Of a DNA stretch of 64,000 bases, positions 26,368-35,610 are shown piece after piece; the stretch's first letter is position 1; each line of letters starts with the position of its first letter. The translations under genes and the position numbers were made by a program. Origin of the DNA: JAGVSR01 sp031413815 (GTDB lineage: Bacteria; Pseudomonadota; Alphaproteobacteria; Rhizobiales; Hyphomicrobiaceae); NCBI GenBank assembly GCA_031413815.1, contig JANOFU010000051.1, positions 18,541 to 82,540 on the forward strand. Direction: 5' to 3'. The notes below the pieces were generated by a model that saw only the letters and a program-made list of their open reading frames with translations, was not told where the DNA came from and ran no database searches.

Positions 26368-26973
26368 CTACTGCGGCGGCACCGTCCCATTGAACCGGTC
26401 TAATGCCGTTGCTTGTTGCGAGGGCAACATCACCTGCGACGGCGCGGACATGGTCTGCACCGCACGCGGCGCGGACACCTGAGCCACAGCCGGACTTTCA
26501 AGCTGCGGCGCAAGCTCGGCCGGGTCCAAAACACGGCGCGACCGGCCATCGAATGCAGCGCCCTGCTCGATCGTCAGATATTGGCTGTGAATGTCGCCTT
26601 CGACTTCTGCCGTCGAATGCAAGTTCACTTTCTGCCCGAGGATCGCACCATTCACGCGGCCATAGACGTCCACCGTGTCAGCGGCGATAGAGCCGCTGAT
26701 GATGGCTTCGCGGCCGACTTCCAGCTGCCGCGAATGCAAATCGGCTTGGATGTTGCCATTGATCTTCAGCGTGCCTTTGCAGCGAATCGTGATCGTTTGA
26801 CCTTCGATCGAGAGGTCGCTGCCGATCACGGACTGATCCATGACACCAGTATTATGCCCCGCCATGGGCATGACGTTGCCGGCAGGAGCGCCAACCGGTG
26901 GCCGATCAGGACGCCGCAACTGCGGAGCCTGCGGTTCGGGTGGAACTGGATCTGATCTGCGATTGAACACCAT
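26368..26973 (-). CDS. Bactofilin (polymer-forming cytoskeletal protein)
   Basis: Protein of 201 residues. The central beta-helical bactofilin domain (about residues 48-145) has the pattern SVIGSDLSIEGQTITIRCKGTLKINGNIQADLHSRQLEVGREAIISGSIAADTVDVYGRVNGAILGQKVNLHSTAEVEGDI. Pro-rich N-terminal and Pro/Gln-rich C-terminal tails flank it, as usual. Bactofilins polymerise without nucleotide and position cell-wall or polar proteins. Convergent with the J-domain gene. Confidence 0.92.
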   Translation of the reverse strand: MVFNRRSDPVPPEPQAPQLRRPDRPPVGAPAGNVMPMAGHNTGVMDQSVIGSDLSIEGQTITIRCKGTLKINGNIQADLHSRQLEVGREAIISGSIAADTVDVYGRVNGAILGQKVNLHSTAEVEGDIHSQYLTIEQGAAFDGRSRRVLDPAELAPQLESPAVAQVSAPRAVQTMSAPSQVMLPSQQATALDRFNGTVPPQ

Positions 26974-27112
26974 ACCTATCTCCCAACTCAGGTTCGTCCG
27001 CCCCGGACGCGTTCGAAATCGCGCGGCGCAGTGTTGGAATTATGTCGGGCCGGGCGGATCCATTTCTGCTCGCAGTGAGCCAATGCCGGGGCCCGTTCAC
27101 GCCCCTAGCCTG

Positions 27113-27152
27113 AAAAAATTGAGGGCTCCAATGGACTGATCCAGCGGAGCCC
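27113..27152 (-). terminator. Rho-independent terminator after the RTX gene
   Basis: On the minus strand, GGGCTCC (27152-27146) pairs with GGAGCCC (27129-27123) and is followed by TCAATTTTTTC at 27122-27112. It lies about 35 bases beyond the RTX gene stop and fits its transcript end. Confidence 0.8.
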
Positions 27153-27185
27153 CAGATAAATATTCCGCTCAACTTTGAACCGGCC

Positions 27186-29633
27186 TCAAACCATAATCCC
27201 GTTTTGCTGCACGAGGTCAACGAGATCGAGGTTGTGGACGTCTTTCAGGATTACGGCGTCGACGAATCCAATCGTGTTGTCGATGTGGAGCGAAATCAGC
27301 GTGCCGTTGGCCGTGTCGGTGACGCGCACCAGATCGGCAATCGCGGCTGGCGGATGGCTGGTGAAAACGCCGGTGAAATCCAGCTTGTCGCCAGCGGCAA
27401 AGTCGCCAATCGTATCGAAGCCTACGCGCACGCCGCTGCCATTGACGACGTCAGATTTCAGCCAGCCATAGCTATCGTTGCCGATTGAGAAGTTTGTTCC
27501 GAGCTGGCCGCCGAACATCAGATCGTTGCCAACGCCGCCGAACATCGTGTCGTTGCCGCCGTCGCCGTACATGATATCGTTGCCAACGTCACCGTACATT
27601 GTGTCGTTGGCGCCGCCACCAAAGAAGCCGTCGTTGCCGGCCCCACCCGTCATGGTGTCGTTGCCCGCACCGCCGTTTAAGTGGTCGTTGCCGTTGCCGC
27701 CAAAGAGCGTGTCGTTGCCGTGCTCGCCGTAAACTTTGTCGTTGCCGTCGCCACCGTTGAGGACGTTGTTGGCCGAGTTGCCGTTGATCTTGTTATCGAG
27801 CGTATTGCCCGTGCCGTTGACGGCGGCAGTGCCTGTCAGAAGCAGGTTTTCAACGTTACTTGTGAGCGTGTACGTAATCGATGAGTGGACGAGATCCGTG
27901 CCCTGGTTGAGAGCTTCTGTGACGATGTCGCCAGCCTGGTTGACGACGAACGTGTCGTTGCCTGCGCCGCCGGTCATGGTGTCATTGCCGATGCCGCCAT
28001 CGAGCCAGTCGTTGCCGTCGCCACCCGACAGCGCGTTGTTGCCGGTGTTGCCGGTGATCACGTTGGCGCCGGAATTGCCCGTGCCGGACAGGTTCGCGGT
28101 GCCAGTCAGCGTCAGGTTTTCAAAATTGGTGGCTAGCGTGTAGGCGATCGACGACATGACGAGGTCGGTGCCTTCGGCCGCATTTTCGATCAGGACATCT
28201 GATGACCCGTCAATGACATAGGTGTCGTTGCCCATGCCGCCCGTCATGGTGTCGGTGCCACCGCCACCATTGAGAACGTTGTGACCAGCATTACCGACGA
28301 TCGCATTACTGGAGGAGTTTCCGGTGCCATTGGTGTTGCCGCTGCCAGTCAGCGTCAGGTTTTCTACGTTGGCACCCATCGTGAAGGTGACGCTCGACTG
28401 GACGTGGTCGGTACCTCCGCTGCTCAACTCGACAACGGTATCGCCAGCGGACTCGACGAGGTAGGTGTCGTTGCCGCTGCCGCCCTGCATGATGTCATTG
28501 CCACCGGCACCGTCGATGACATTCGCGCCGTTGTTGCCGGTGATCGTGTTGTTTGACGCGTTGCCCGTGCCGCTGATGCCGCTGGAACCCAGGAGCACCA
28601 AGTTCTCGATCTCAGCGCCGAGCACGTAGTTCGATGACGCGCGAACCGTATCGGTGCCGCCGCCTGCCAGTTCGACCACCACGTCGTAAATGTTGTCGAC
28701 CGTATAGGTATCGTTGCCCGCGCCACCGTACATGCTGTCAACGCCGGCGCCGCCATCGAGGACGTTATTGCCGGAGGTTCCGATGATCAGATTGTCGAGG
28801 GTGTTGCCTGTTCCGTTGAGTGCAGCACCTGAGAGGGTGAGGCGTTCAACGTTGCTCGAAAGCGTGTAGTTGACGGATGCGTTGACAGTGTCGATTCCCT
28901 GATTGGCAGCTTCGATGACCGTATCGGCGGTGTTATCGACGTAGTAAACGTCGTAGCCTGCGCCACCGGTCATCGCATCGATACCCGAGCCACCATCGAG
29001 CCGATCGTTGCCTTCGCCGCCGAGCACTCGGTCGTTGCCTGCGTTGCCGTTGAGCACGTCGTTGCCCGAGCCGCCCCAGACGTAATCGTCCCCGTCACCG
29101 CCATGGATCGAGTCGGCACCGCCATTGGACATCAGAACGTCATTGCCGGTGCCGCCGAGGATCGTGACGTTGCCGTATGCTGCCGTCGATGACGTGAGGT
29201 CGATGATCTGGCCGCCGTTGCCTCCAACGATCGTCTGAATGTTGACGAGACGGATGGGATCGGCCGATGGGCTTAGGGCATCGTCGAGAAACAGTGCATG
29301 TGCGCCGTTGGGCATCACGAGCGTGTTGTTGGTGCCTGCGCCGACAAAAACATCGTGGCTCTGGCCGTAGCCGAGAGCGGAGAACGATGTGCCGGTGCCG
29401 GGATAGCCGGGGTCGCCAGTATTGGTGGCATTGACGCTGCCCCAAATGCCGTCGGGATTGTAAACGAAGATCACGCCGCCAGCTGTGCCGAACAATACAT
29501 CTTTGCCGAGGCCGCCATTCAGCGTATCGGCGCCGCCGTTGCCATAGATGGCATCGTTTAACACGGTTCCAGTGAGGCTTTCACCGGCTGGAGTTCCGTT
29601 GATGACGTTAAAGCCAGTTAAGTTGTACGGCAT
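27186..29633 (-). CDS. Large RTX-like calcium-binding protein, probable type I secretion substrate
   Basis: Protein of about 815 residues. It consists of tandem modules of roughly 90-100 residues. Each has a run of GGxGxDxxx nonapeptides (such as GGAGNDTYTVD, GGDGNDWLDGG) and a beta segment such as GTDLVMSSIAYTLATNFENLTLTGTANLSGTGN, repeated about five times. The last third is nearly pure RTX repeats. The C-terminus (GFDTIGDFAAGDKLDFTG ... DLVDLVQQNGIMV) resembles the uncleaved signal used by type I secretion. No protease or lipase motif is present. No signal peptide. ATG at 29633 is chosen over an earlier in-frame start at 29687. A strong terminator follows. Confidence 0.88.
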   Translation of the reverse strand: MPYNLTGFNVINGTPAGESLTGTVLNDAIYGNGGADTLNGGLGKDVLFGTAGGVIFVYNPDGIWGSVNATNTGDPGYPGTGTSFSALGYGQSHDVFVGAGTNNTLVMPNGAHALFLDDALSPSADPIRLVNIQTIVGGNGGQIIDLTSSTAAYGNVTILGGTGNDVLMSNGGADSIHGGDGDDYVWGGSGNDVLNGNAGNDRVLGGEGNDRLDGGSGIDAMTGGAGYDVYYVDNTADTVIEAANQGIDTVNASVNYTLSSNVERLTLSGAALNGTGNTLDNLIIGTSGNNVLDGGAGVDSMYGGAGNDTYTVDNIYDVVVELAGGGTDTVRASSNYVLGAEIENLVLLGSSGISGTGNASNNTITGNNGANVIDGAGGNDIMQGGSGNDTYLVESAGDTVVELSSGGTDHVQSSVTFTMGANVENLTLTGSGNTNGTGNSSSNAIVGNAGHNVLNGGGGTDTMTGGMGNDTYVIDGSSDVLIENAAEGTDLVMSSIAYTLATNFENLTLTGTANLSGTGNSGANVITGNTGNNALSGGDGNDWLDGGIGNDTMTGGAGNDTFVVNQAGDIVTEALNQGTDLVHSSITYTLTSNVENLLLTGTAAVNGTGNTLDNKINGNSANNVLNGGDGNDKVYGEHGNDTLFGGNGNDHLNGGAGNDTMTGGAGNDGFFGGGANDTMYGDVGNDIMYGDGGNDTMFGGVGNDLMFGGQLGTNFSIGNDSYGWLKSDVVNGSGVRVGFDTIGDFAAGDKLDFTGVFTSHPPAAIADLVRVTDTANGTLISLHIDNTIGFVDAVILKDVHNLDLVDLVQQNGIMV

Positions 29634-29847
29634 GATTGCGTGTCCTATCCCCCGATACGAACCGGGATGATACGAGAACACCGTCAATCAATCGTTCTTG
29701 AAACCAAAGAAAATCCGTCGCGAAGTGGTAAATCTTCGCGTCAATGCAGGAGAACAATGTTGAATTATAACTATCCTGGCTAACATCTGGTTGGCAGCGG
29801 TGCAGAGTTGCTACAGCGAGGAGCGCCCCGGCGCGTGAGCAAAGACA

Positions 29848-29934
29848 TGGTGCGGACGGTGGGACTCGAACCCACACGCTCTTTCGAACTCAGGATTTTA
29901 AGTCCTGTGCGTCTACCAGTTCCGCCACGTCCGC
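29848..29934 (-). tRNA. tRNA-Leu (anticodon TAA)
   Basis: Eighty-seven bases including an encoded CCA end at 29848-29850. On the minus strand it begins GCGGACGTGGCGGAACTGG and has the anticodon stem-loop CAGGACTTAAAATCCTG with anticodon TAA, a long variable arm as in class II tRNAs, and the T arm GTGGGTTCGAGTCCCAC. It reads UUA and UUG leucine codons. Confidence 0.95.
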
Positions 29935-30006
29935 GCGCCGGGAAGGCGCCTTTATGCGCTGCCGGGCGGGACTGCGCAATCGGGCCGTGTTGCATTTCCC
30001 TCAGTG

Positions 30007-30729
30007 TTAGCGGTCGGGATTGGGGGATCGCCCATGACAGATCGCCGCCGATAACAGCATATAAAGCATGCTTGCATTGAGAAGGTGCCATAGCGCGTGC
30101 GTGCCGCGTGCCCGGCCCATCACTTCGGTCATCGCGCACACCTCGATATCGAGCGTCCGCAGCGTCATCGACGCGGCCAACGTGATCGCCGCGGCGAGGA
30201 GCAGCGGGCCGGCCCGGTGACGCGTGATCAGCAGCCACACGGCCATGGCTGCCAGCGCGACGAGCGCCGGTAAGTATCCCAATGTGCCATTGAAGCATGG
30301 CCGGCCAGCCGCGGCGGTGACCGGCAGCAGTCCAGTGGCGCACGGAAAGCGGTCCGCCATCTGCAGGGCGACCACGAACACGCCGAGCAGCGCGGCGATG
30401 AGGACCCAGGGCGCACCTGCGAACCGGCGCAGCGCATAGGCCAGATACGCCAGCATGAAGATGCCGATGGGCGCGGTGTCGGCGACGGCGGCCCAGCGAG
30501 TCGCATATGTGTGAAACAGGAAGCTGCCGGTACCAATAATCGCTGTTAACCCGATGAGCACCCATTCTGCGCGGCGCGTCTCACCGCTTGTTTCGCGCGC
30601 TAAGCTTGTGGCGGCCACAGCGGCGGCGATCAGGAACGCGGTATTCGAAGCGGCGTTGAAGGGCTCGGCCCAAAACGAGGGGTCGGTGCCACGCTCGCAG
30701 TAGGAGAATATTTTCGCGGTCCAGTCCAA
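30007..30729 (-). CDS. Ceramidase-family (CREST-type) membrane protein
   Basis: Membrane protein of 240 residues with about seven hydrophobic helices. It starts MDWTAKIFSYCERGTDPSFWAEPFNAASNTAFLI, where the CERG and EP-N-SN-F features match alkaline ceramidase-like proteins. Further motifs are GTGSFLFHTYATRWAAVADTAPIG, with the His-Asp pair, and THALWHLLNA near the C-terminus, giving the other metal-binding histidines. Eukaryotic relatives hydrolyse ceramide; the bacterial substrate is uncertain. Followed by the tRNA-Leu gene. Confidence 0.85.
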   Translation of the reverse strand: MDWTAKIFSYCERGTDPSFWAEPFNAASNTAFLIAAAVAATSLARETSGETRRAEWVLIGLTAIIGTGSFLFHTYATRWAAVADTAPIGIFMLAYLAYALRRFAGAPWVLIAALLGVFVVALQMADRFPCATGLLPVTAAAGRPCFNGTLGYLPALVALAAMAVWLLITRHRAGPLLLAAAITLAASMTLRTLDIEVCAMTEVMGRARGTHALWHLLNASMLYMLLSAAICHGRSPNPDR

Positions 30730-30820
30730 AGCGGCCTACTTTCGTCTCGCTCAAAAGCTATTAGTGTAAGATCGCCTAACGCATTTTCTTGTCATCTCAA
30801 GAAACATGGAGACTGTCACC

Positions 30821-31123
30821 ATGCGCATGGTTGTTTTCCCCGTTCTGACGGCCGTCGCCGTTGCCGCGACCGTCTGCACTCCCGCGCACGCCGATTTTTT
30901 AACACGCAAGGAGCGCGCCGCAGGCCGGGTGACCGCATGCAGTACAAATGGACATCATGCGTGTTACACGGCGCGCCTTGTGCGGTCGCCAACTGGAATG
31001 AAGATGCGGCTCAAGGGCGGGACGTTGATTGATTGCGCCGGGGATTGCCGGGATACGCTTCGCCGGGAAACCGTCGATTTCTGGGACGATCAGCGCGAGC
31101 GCAATGGCGACGGCGGACATTAG
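30821..31123 (+). CDS. Small secreted protein
   Basis: Protein of about 100 residues with a clean signal peptide (MRMVVFPVLTAVAVAATVCTPAHAD) and a short basic mature part with four cysteines (ACSTNGHHACYTARL, IDCAGDCRDTLRRE). ATG at 30821 is preferred because GGAG lies nine bases upstream; the ATG at 30806 overlaps that ribosome site. No family recognised. Divergent from the ceramidase-like gene. Confidence 0.7.
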   Translation: MRMVVFPVLTAVAVAATVCTPAHADFLTRKERAAGRVTACSTNGHHACYTARLVRSPTGMKMRLKGGTLIDCAGDCRDTLRRETVDFWDDQRERNGDGGH

Positions 31124-31146
31124 GTCACCGGCAGAACACCCCGCTG

Positions 31147-31671
31147 TCAGTTCGAAGCGCGCCGGTCAGGCTCAGCTGCGGGGTTCGGGGCCGGTCCGCC
31201 TGCTGCTTTTGTCATCAGTGCCAACAGCTCCGCCGGGCTTTCGATATCGATCGTATGGGGATGCTGTGGGTCGGTCTTGCCTGTGAGATCTTTGCGCACG
31301 TCGCCATCGGGCGTCAGGAACAATGTGCGCGGGACATAAGTGCCATCAGGCGAGAACGCTCCGTTGGCCATTTTATCCTTATCGCCATCAATCAAAATCA
31401 TGACGAAGTTCTTCGACGCTTCGACGACACCCGGGTCCTTGAACACCTCGCGGTACGTTTTACACGCCGTGCACCAGGAGGCGTGGAACACCATGACGAC
31501 AGTTTTTCCGGTTTTTGTCGCTTCCGGGATACCGGACTTGAGTTCGTGCCAAGTGATCGCGGGCGCATTCCAGGCGTCAGCGAGTTCAGGCGCCGCCAGC
31601 GCACTGCGGAGAGGGGCCAACATCACGACCATGGCGATCAACGCGGCCGCGCTGCGACTGAAGGACATCAT
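31147..31671 (-). CDS. Secreted thioredoxin-like protein
   Basis: Protein of about 174 residues with a signal peptide (AAALIAMVVMLAPLRSALAAP) and a thioredoxin domain carrying the active site FHASWCTACKTYREVF (CTAC). The following VEASKNFVMILIDGDKD and VPRTLFLTPDGDVRKDLTG resemble the DsbD C-terminal and SoxW-type thioredoxins. Probably a periplasmic disulfide reductant. ATG at 31671 has GGGAGAGG upstream. It takes the place where murE would follow ftsI in a usual division cluster. Confidence 0.8.
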   Translation of the reverse strand: MMSFSRSAAALIAMVVMLAPLRSALAAPELADAWNAPAITWHELKSGIPEATKTGKTVVMVFHASWCTACKTYREVFKDPGVVEASKNFVMILIDGDKDKMANGAFSPDGTYVPRTLFLTPDGDVRKDLTGKTDPQHPHTIDIESPAELLALMTKAAGGPAPNPAAEPDRRASN

Positions 31672-32009
31672 CAACACGCAACCTCTCCCGACAGTTGAAC
31701 CCGTTCTGGCGTGTTTACGGCCAAAACACAAGATGGATTGGTGTGCGGACGCCATCGCCTGGAACGCCCCGGTGCCGGACTGCGGCAGACCATCGGGTAG
31801 TGACCTCAGGCGGCATCGTGCTCTGGCGGCCGTTTTCGGGGTGACAGTATTGCCCGTCCCAGAGCTTGGATCAATGACGGCTGCGTTGGCTTCTCGCCTG
31901 GGTCCCGGCTCGCGCCGCCAAGAGCGGCCCGGCCGGGATGTCAGAGGTTGTTGTGCCCACTCCCTATTCCGTATTCAGTATTCCGTGTTCCCTATTGCCA
32001 AAACACGCC

Positions 32010-33692
32010 TTACGACTTCGCCTCCACGCCCAGCAACGGCGCAATACGCTCGATGATGCGGGCGGTCGTCGGCGCAGCGTTGCGGCCCGCAGTGATCTCT
32101 CCACCAGTTTGCGCCGTGGCTTTGGGCTCGAAGATCATGACAAACGTCAGGTAGCGCGGGGCATCCATGGGAAACGCACCGGCAAACGACGAGATCACCG
32201 ACTTATCTTTGTAGCCGCCCTCACTGGCCATTTCCGCCGTGCCGGTTTTGCCGCCCACTTGATAACCGGGCACGTCTGCACGGCTCCCCGTGCCCGACGC
32301 ATCCGTCACATTAAGCCGCAACATCGCGTTGATTTTGGCGCTTGTGCCGGCGCTGATGACGCGCGGGCCAGCTGCGGTCTCTCCACCGGCTTTGCGCAAA
32401 ACCGTTGGCAATACGCGTGTACCACCATTAACGAGCGACGCGGCCGCCGACGCAAACTGCAGGGGCGACACGGCAATGCCGTGCCCATACGACACCGTGA
32501 TCTGTTCAATACGGTCAAACTCATGTGGCACTTGCGGCGCGATGCCGGGGCCCAATTCAGATGGCACGCTGGACAGCAGCCCCAGCCGATCGAGAAACGC
32601 CTTGTGCCGCTGCGCTCCTGCATTGAGCGCTAGCAGCCCGGCGCCAACGTTCGAAGAGTGCACAAACACTTCTGATACCGACATGGGCCTGTTCAACGGA
32701 TGCAGATCCTTGATGGTGTAACGGCCAGCCGTCAGCGGTTGCGTGGTATCGACCAGCGCTTCGGGCGCCAAGCCATCGTCGAGCACCATCGCCAGTGTGA
32801 TCATCTTGACGACAGAGCCAAGCTCATAGGTGCCACCCGCAATCTTGTCGGTACGGGCTGGGTCCATCACTTCGCCCGTCACGGCTGGATCAACACCCGG
32901 CAACGAAACTGATGCCAGAACTTCGCCAGTGCGAACATCCATCACAAGGCCCGCGGCACCGGGTGCCTTGTAGCGTGTCATCGCGGCTTGGAGTTCCTCG
33001 TTCAATGCATGCATGACGCCGAGGTCTATGGACAGAGCAACCGGTGCCCGTGCCGACAACACGGCCCCGTGCACGGCTTCGACACCGATCACTTCGTCGA
33101 TGTAGCGCTCGATACCAGCCAGACCTTTGTTATCGGCATCGACGCGGCCCAGCATGTGCCCCGCCAAACGGCCCGCCGGATAGGTGCGCTTCAGTTCGTC
33201 AACGAACAAAAGCCCTGGCAGACCTAGGTTGTGAACCGCTTGCGCTGTGCGTGGACTGAGACCGCGGCGGATCCAAATGAAGCGCTTGGTTTTGTCGTCC
33301 AGCGACGCGCGCAGGCCCGCCGCATTGAGATCAGGAAACAAGTTGACAAGTTTTTCCGTCGCCTCGTCAGCATCTTGAATGAGCCCGGCATCGGCATACA
33401 GCGACGGCACCTGCACGTCCGTTGCCAACAAGCGGCCGTTGCGATCAACAATATCGGGACGGGCGAAGCTCGTTGTCGCCGAAGCGTTCATCATCGACAC
33501 GCGTCCCGCGGGCTGCGGTGTGGCGTGCAGCGCCAAGCGCACGAGCTGCCCGGACACCGCGAGAAACGCCAGACACATGATGAGAGCCAATCCCCGCGAC
33601 CGGGAGCGCGGCATCAGTGCAGGCGCGTGGACGCGACGGCGTTGGGGCAGCGGTACCGCCGTTTGTGGCTCTCGTGTCAGCAACCGCTGCAT
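32010..33692 (-). CDS. ftsI: Division-specific penicillin-binding protein (FtsI/PBP3)
   Basis: Protein of 560 residues. A short cytoplasmic part and membrane anchor (GLALIMCLAFLAVSGQLVRLAL, about 34-55) precede a PBP dimer domain (RPDIVDRNGRLLATDV) and a transpeptidase domain. The active-site motifs are SVVK (in ELGSVVKMITLAMVL), SSN (in VHSSNVGAG) and KTG (in GGKTGTAEMAS). It cross-links septal peptidoglycan. It follows ftsL by 15 bases in the mraZ-rsmH-ftsL-ftsI order. Normally murE comes next; here it does not. Confidence 0.94.
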   Translation of the reverse strand: MQRLLTREPQTAVPLPQRRRVHAPALMPRSRSRGLALIMCLAFLAVSGQLVRLALHATPQPAGRVSMMNASATTSFARPDIVDRNGRLLATDVQVPSLYADAGLIQDADEATEKLVNLFPDLNAAGLRASLDDKTKRFIWIRRGLSPRTAQAVHNLGLPGLLFVDELKRTYPAGRLAGHMLGRVDADNKGLAGIERYIDEVIGVEAVHGAVLSARAPVALSIDLGVMHALNEELQAAMTRYKAPGAAGLVMDVRTGEVLASVSLPGVDPAVTGEVMDPARTDKIAGGTYELGSVVKMITLAMVLDDGLAPEALVDTTQPLTAGRYTIKDLHPLNRPMSVSEVFVHSSNVGAGLLALNAGAQRHKAFLDRLGLLSSVPSELGPGIAPQVPHEFDRIEQITVSYGHGIAVSPLQFASAAASLVNGGTRVLPTVLRKAGGETAAGPRVISAGTSAKINAMLRLNVTDASGTGSRADVPGYQVGGKTGTAEMASEGGYKDKSVISSFAGAFPMDAPRYLTFVMIFEPKATAQTGGEITAGRNAAPTTARIIERIAPLLGVEAKS

Positions 33693-33707
33693 CGTCCAGT
33701 GCCCGCC

Positions 33708-33998
33708 TCAGTTCGCAGTCGAGCCTGTCGTGATGTCAGCCTTGCCAGGTTGCATGGCGTGCTTATGTGTCAGAGGCTCCAGACCGAGATCGCGGGCTAG
33801 CGGTTCAATACGTTCGGGCCGCGCCAGGTGCGCGCGCTCAGCTTTGAGAACAGCGATATCTGCCCGGGCCTTGTCGGCTTCGCGCTCGCGCGTGTGCAGC
33901 CGCGCCTCGACCATGCGGGTGTCGTAGTTTAGGCCGTAGAGCAGAAAGGCGCTCGACATCGCCATCAGAACGGCAGCGAGACTAAGGGTACGCATCAA
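33708..33998 (-). CDS. ftsL: FtsL-like division protein
   Basis: Protein of 96 residues with one N-terminal membrane helix (TLSLAAVLMAMSSAFLLYGLNYDTR) followed by a leucine-zipper-like helix (EREADKARADIAVLKAERAHLARPERIEPLARDLGLEPL). This is the FtsL layout, and the gene sits between rsmH and ftsI as expected. FtsL links FtsQ/FtsB to FtsWI. FtsL sequences are poorly conserved, so the name rests on topology and position. Confidence 0.85.
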   Translation of the reverse strand: MMRTLSLAAVLMAMSSAFLLYGLNYDTRMVEARLHTREREADKARADIAVLKAERAHLARPERIEPLARDLGLEPLTHKHAMQPGKADITTGSTAN

Positions 33999-34048
33999 GA
34001 CCTCCCCTGTTCGGGATGTGCTCCAGCCAGCTGTAAGACCAGTGGCGG

Positions 34049-35119
34049 TCAGGTGCGGCCGGGCCAGACGGGGGCATCGGTTCTGATTGCCGCCCTCAAC
34101 CGTGCCGAGCGTGCACGCGGGTTCACATCCAATTCACCTTTCTCAGGTGTTAACGGACGCGAGTTAACAATTCGGAAACTTGGCGGCGAAGTTTGTATCG
34201 TTCCCGGTAAGGGTTGGGGAAGATGGCGCGAGGCATGAACTTCCTTGCCCGAACGATCGGCCAAGAACTGCTTGACGATGCGGTCTTCCAGACTGTGGAA
34301 GGTCACAACGACGAGGCGGCCGCCGGGCTTCAGAAGTGCTTCTGCGGCGGCCAGTCCCAGTTTTAGCTCCCCCAGCTCATCATTGACGTAGATCCGCAGC
34401 GCCTGAAACGTGCGCGTTGCTGGATGCTTGCCGTCCTCTTTGCGGCCATGGAACACGCGAAGGACGAGATCGGCGAGTTCTTTCGTGCGGGTAAACGGCG
34501 TTTCCGATCGCTGGCGGACAATGGCGCGTGCAATGGCGCGCGACCGGCGTTCCTCTCCAAACTCGTAGATGACGTTGGCGATCTCGTCTTCTTCGGCAGA
34601 GTTCAGAAAGTCGGCGGCACTTGCGCCGACGTCAAGGATGGCATTGTCGAGCGGATCAATAGGAGCGGACATGCGCATATCGAGAGGTCCATCGTTCTGG
34701 AACGAGAAACCACGCTCGGCCTGATCGAGCTGCATCGACGACACGCCGATATCGAGAACAACACCGTCGGCAATGGGTCCAGTGATCAGCGGGGTGCCGT
34801 CTGGCGTTATTTCCAGGCGCGCGAATTCTTCCATACGCGAGAAGGGTTGATTGATGACATTGAGGCGATTTGGAAGTTCGCTGCAGACGGCGGCCGCGGC
34901 CCGCACAGCGGTGATGTCGCGGTCGAACGCGATGAGGCGGCAGTCAGCGGCCTCAAGGATAGCGCGCGAATAGCCGCCCGCACCAAACGTGCCGTCAATG
35001 TAGGTTTCGGCCGCCTTCGGCTGCAGTGTTTCCAACACCTGCGAAAGCAGCACGGGAATGTGCCTCGCCCGCAAATCGCGTGTCACCGGGCCCCCGCCGG
35101 ATGTCCGCTCGCGGCTCAT
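34049..35119 (-). CDS. rsmH: 16S rRNA m4C1402 methyltransferase
   Basis: Protein of 356 residues, a little longer than E. coli RsmH. It methylates N4 of C1402 in 16S rRNA. Motifs: HIPVLLSQVLETLQPKAAETYIDGTFGAGGYSRAILE (SAM-binding), DIGVSSMQLDQAERGFSFQNDGPLDMRM, TRTFQALRIYVNDELGEL and VVVTFHSLEDRIVKQFL, all standard. The start overlaps the mraZ stop (ATGA, four bases). Confidence 0.95.
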   Translation of the reverse strand: MSRERTSGGGPVTRDLRARHIPVLLSQVLETLQPKAAETYIDGTFGAGGYSRAILEAADCRLIAFDRDITAVRAAAAVCSELPNRLNVINQPFSRMEEFARLEITPDGTPLITGPIADGVVLDIGVSSMQLDQAERGFSFQNDGPLDMRMSAPIDPLDNAILDVGASAADFLNSAEEDEIANVIYEFGEERRSRAIARAIVRQRSETPFTRTKELADLVLRVFHGRKEDGKHPATRTFQALRIYVNDELGELKLGLAAAEALLKPGGRLVVVTFHSLEDRIVKQFLADRSGKEVHASRHLPQPLPGTIQTSPPSFRIVNSRPLTPEKGELDVNPRARSARLRAAIRTDAPVWPGRT

Positions 35120-35610
35120 TCCCGTGTGCCTCCTGTGCCGCCACCTTGCGAGCGGCGGCCGCTCCCCGCGCCGAACAGTGTCCGGTGCTCCTGGACCTTA
35201 GCGCGAGCGGCCCGGCGGCGCTCGTCAAAGCGCTCGGGAGCCCACATTTGAAACTTGTCGCCAAGACCGACAAACGTGATGTCGGATTGAACACCGGCGT
35301 GGGCGCGCAGACCTTGAGGAAGGACGATGCGCCCGTCGCCGTCAATCGTGAGAACCTGGACGTCGCCATAGAGCGCGACAGACAGTTCATCGCGCTCGTT
35401 CGAATAGTCCGGCAGGCCTGCGAGAAGCCCATCGATTTTTTGCGCAAGTCTCTCGCCGCCAGCATCGAGGGCCGGAGCATCGAGCGAGGGGTAGCAATAG
35501 ATGCCGCCAGCGTATCCGTCGCGCTCGAGTACGGCGCGGAAGGGTGCAGGAATAGAAACACGCCCTTTGGCGTCGATTTTGTTTGTGAATGTCGAGACAA
35601 AGCGGTCCAT
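35116..35610 (-). CDS. mraZ: MraZ transcription regulator
   Basis: Protein of 164 residues with two SpoVT/AbrB-like halves: FTNKIDAKGRVSIPAPFRAVL and LTIDGDGRIVLPQGLRAHAG. MraZ binds DNA at the head of the division and cell-wall cluster and represses it. The C-terminal tail is Gly-rich. It is the first gene of the mraZ-rsmH-ftsL-ftsI unit, and a likely MraZ operator lies about 145-175 bases upstream. Confidence 0.94.
   Translation of the reverse strand: MDRFVSTFTNKIDAKGRVSIPAPFRAVLERDGYAGGIYCYPSLDAPALDAGGERLAQKIDGLLAGLPDYSNERDELSVALYGDVQVLTIDGDGRIVLPQGLRAHAGVQSDITFVGLGDKFQMWAPERFDERRRAARAKVQEHRTLFGAGSGRRSQGGGTGGTRE

Noticed and set aside
27460..29560. Several plus-strand frames opposite the RTX gene
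   Set aside because: Periodic frames created by the RTX repeats read in antisense (runs of Ser, Pro, Leu or Val); no start signals.
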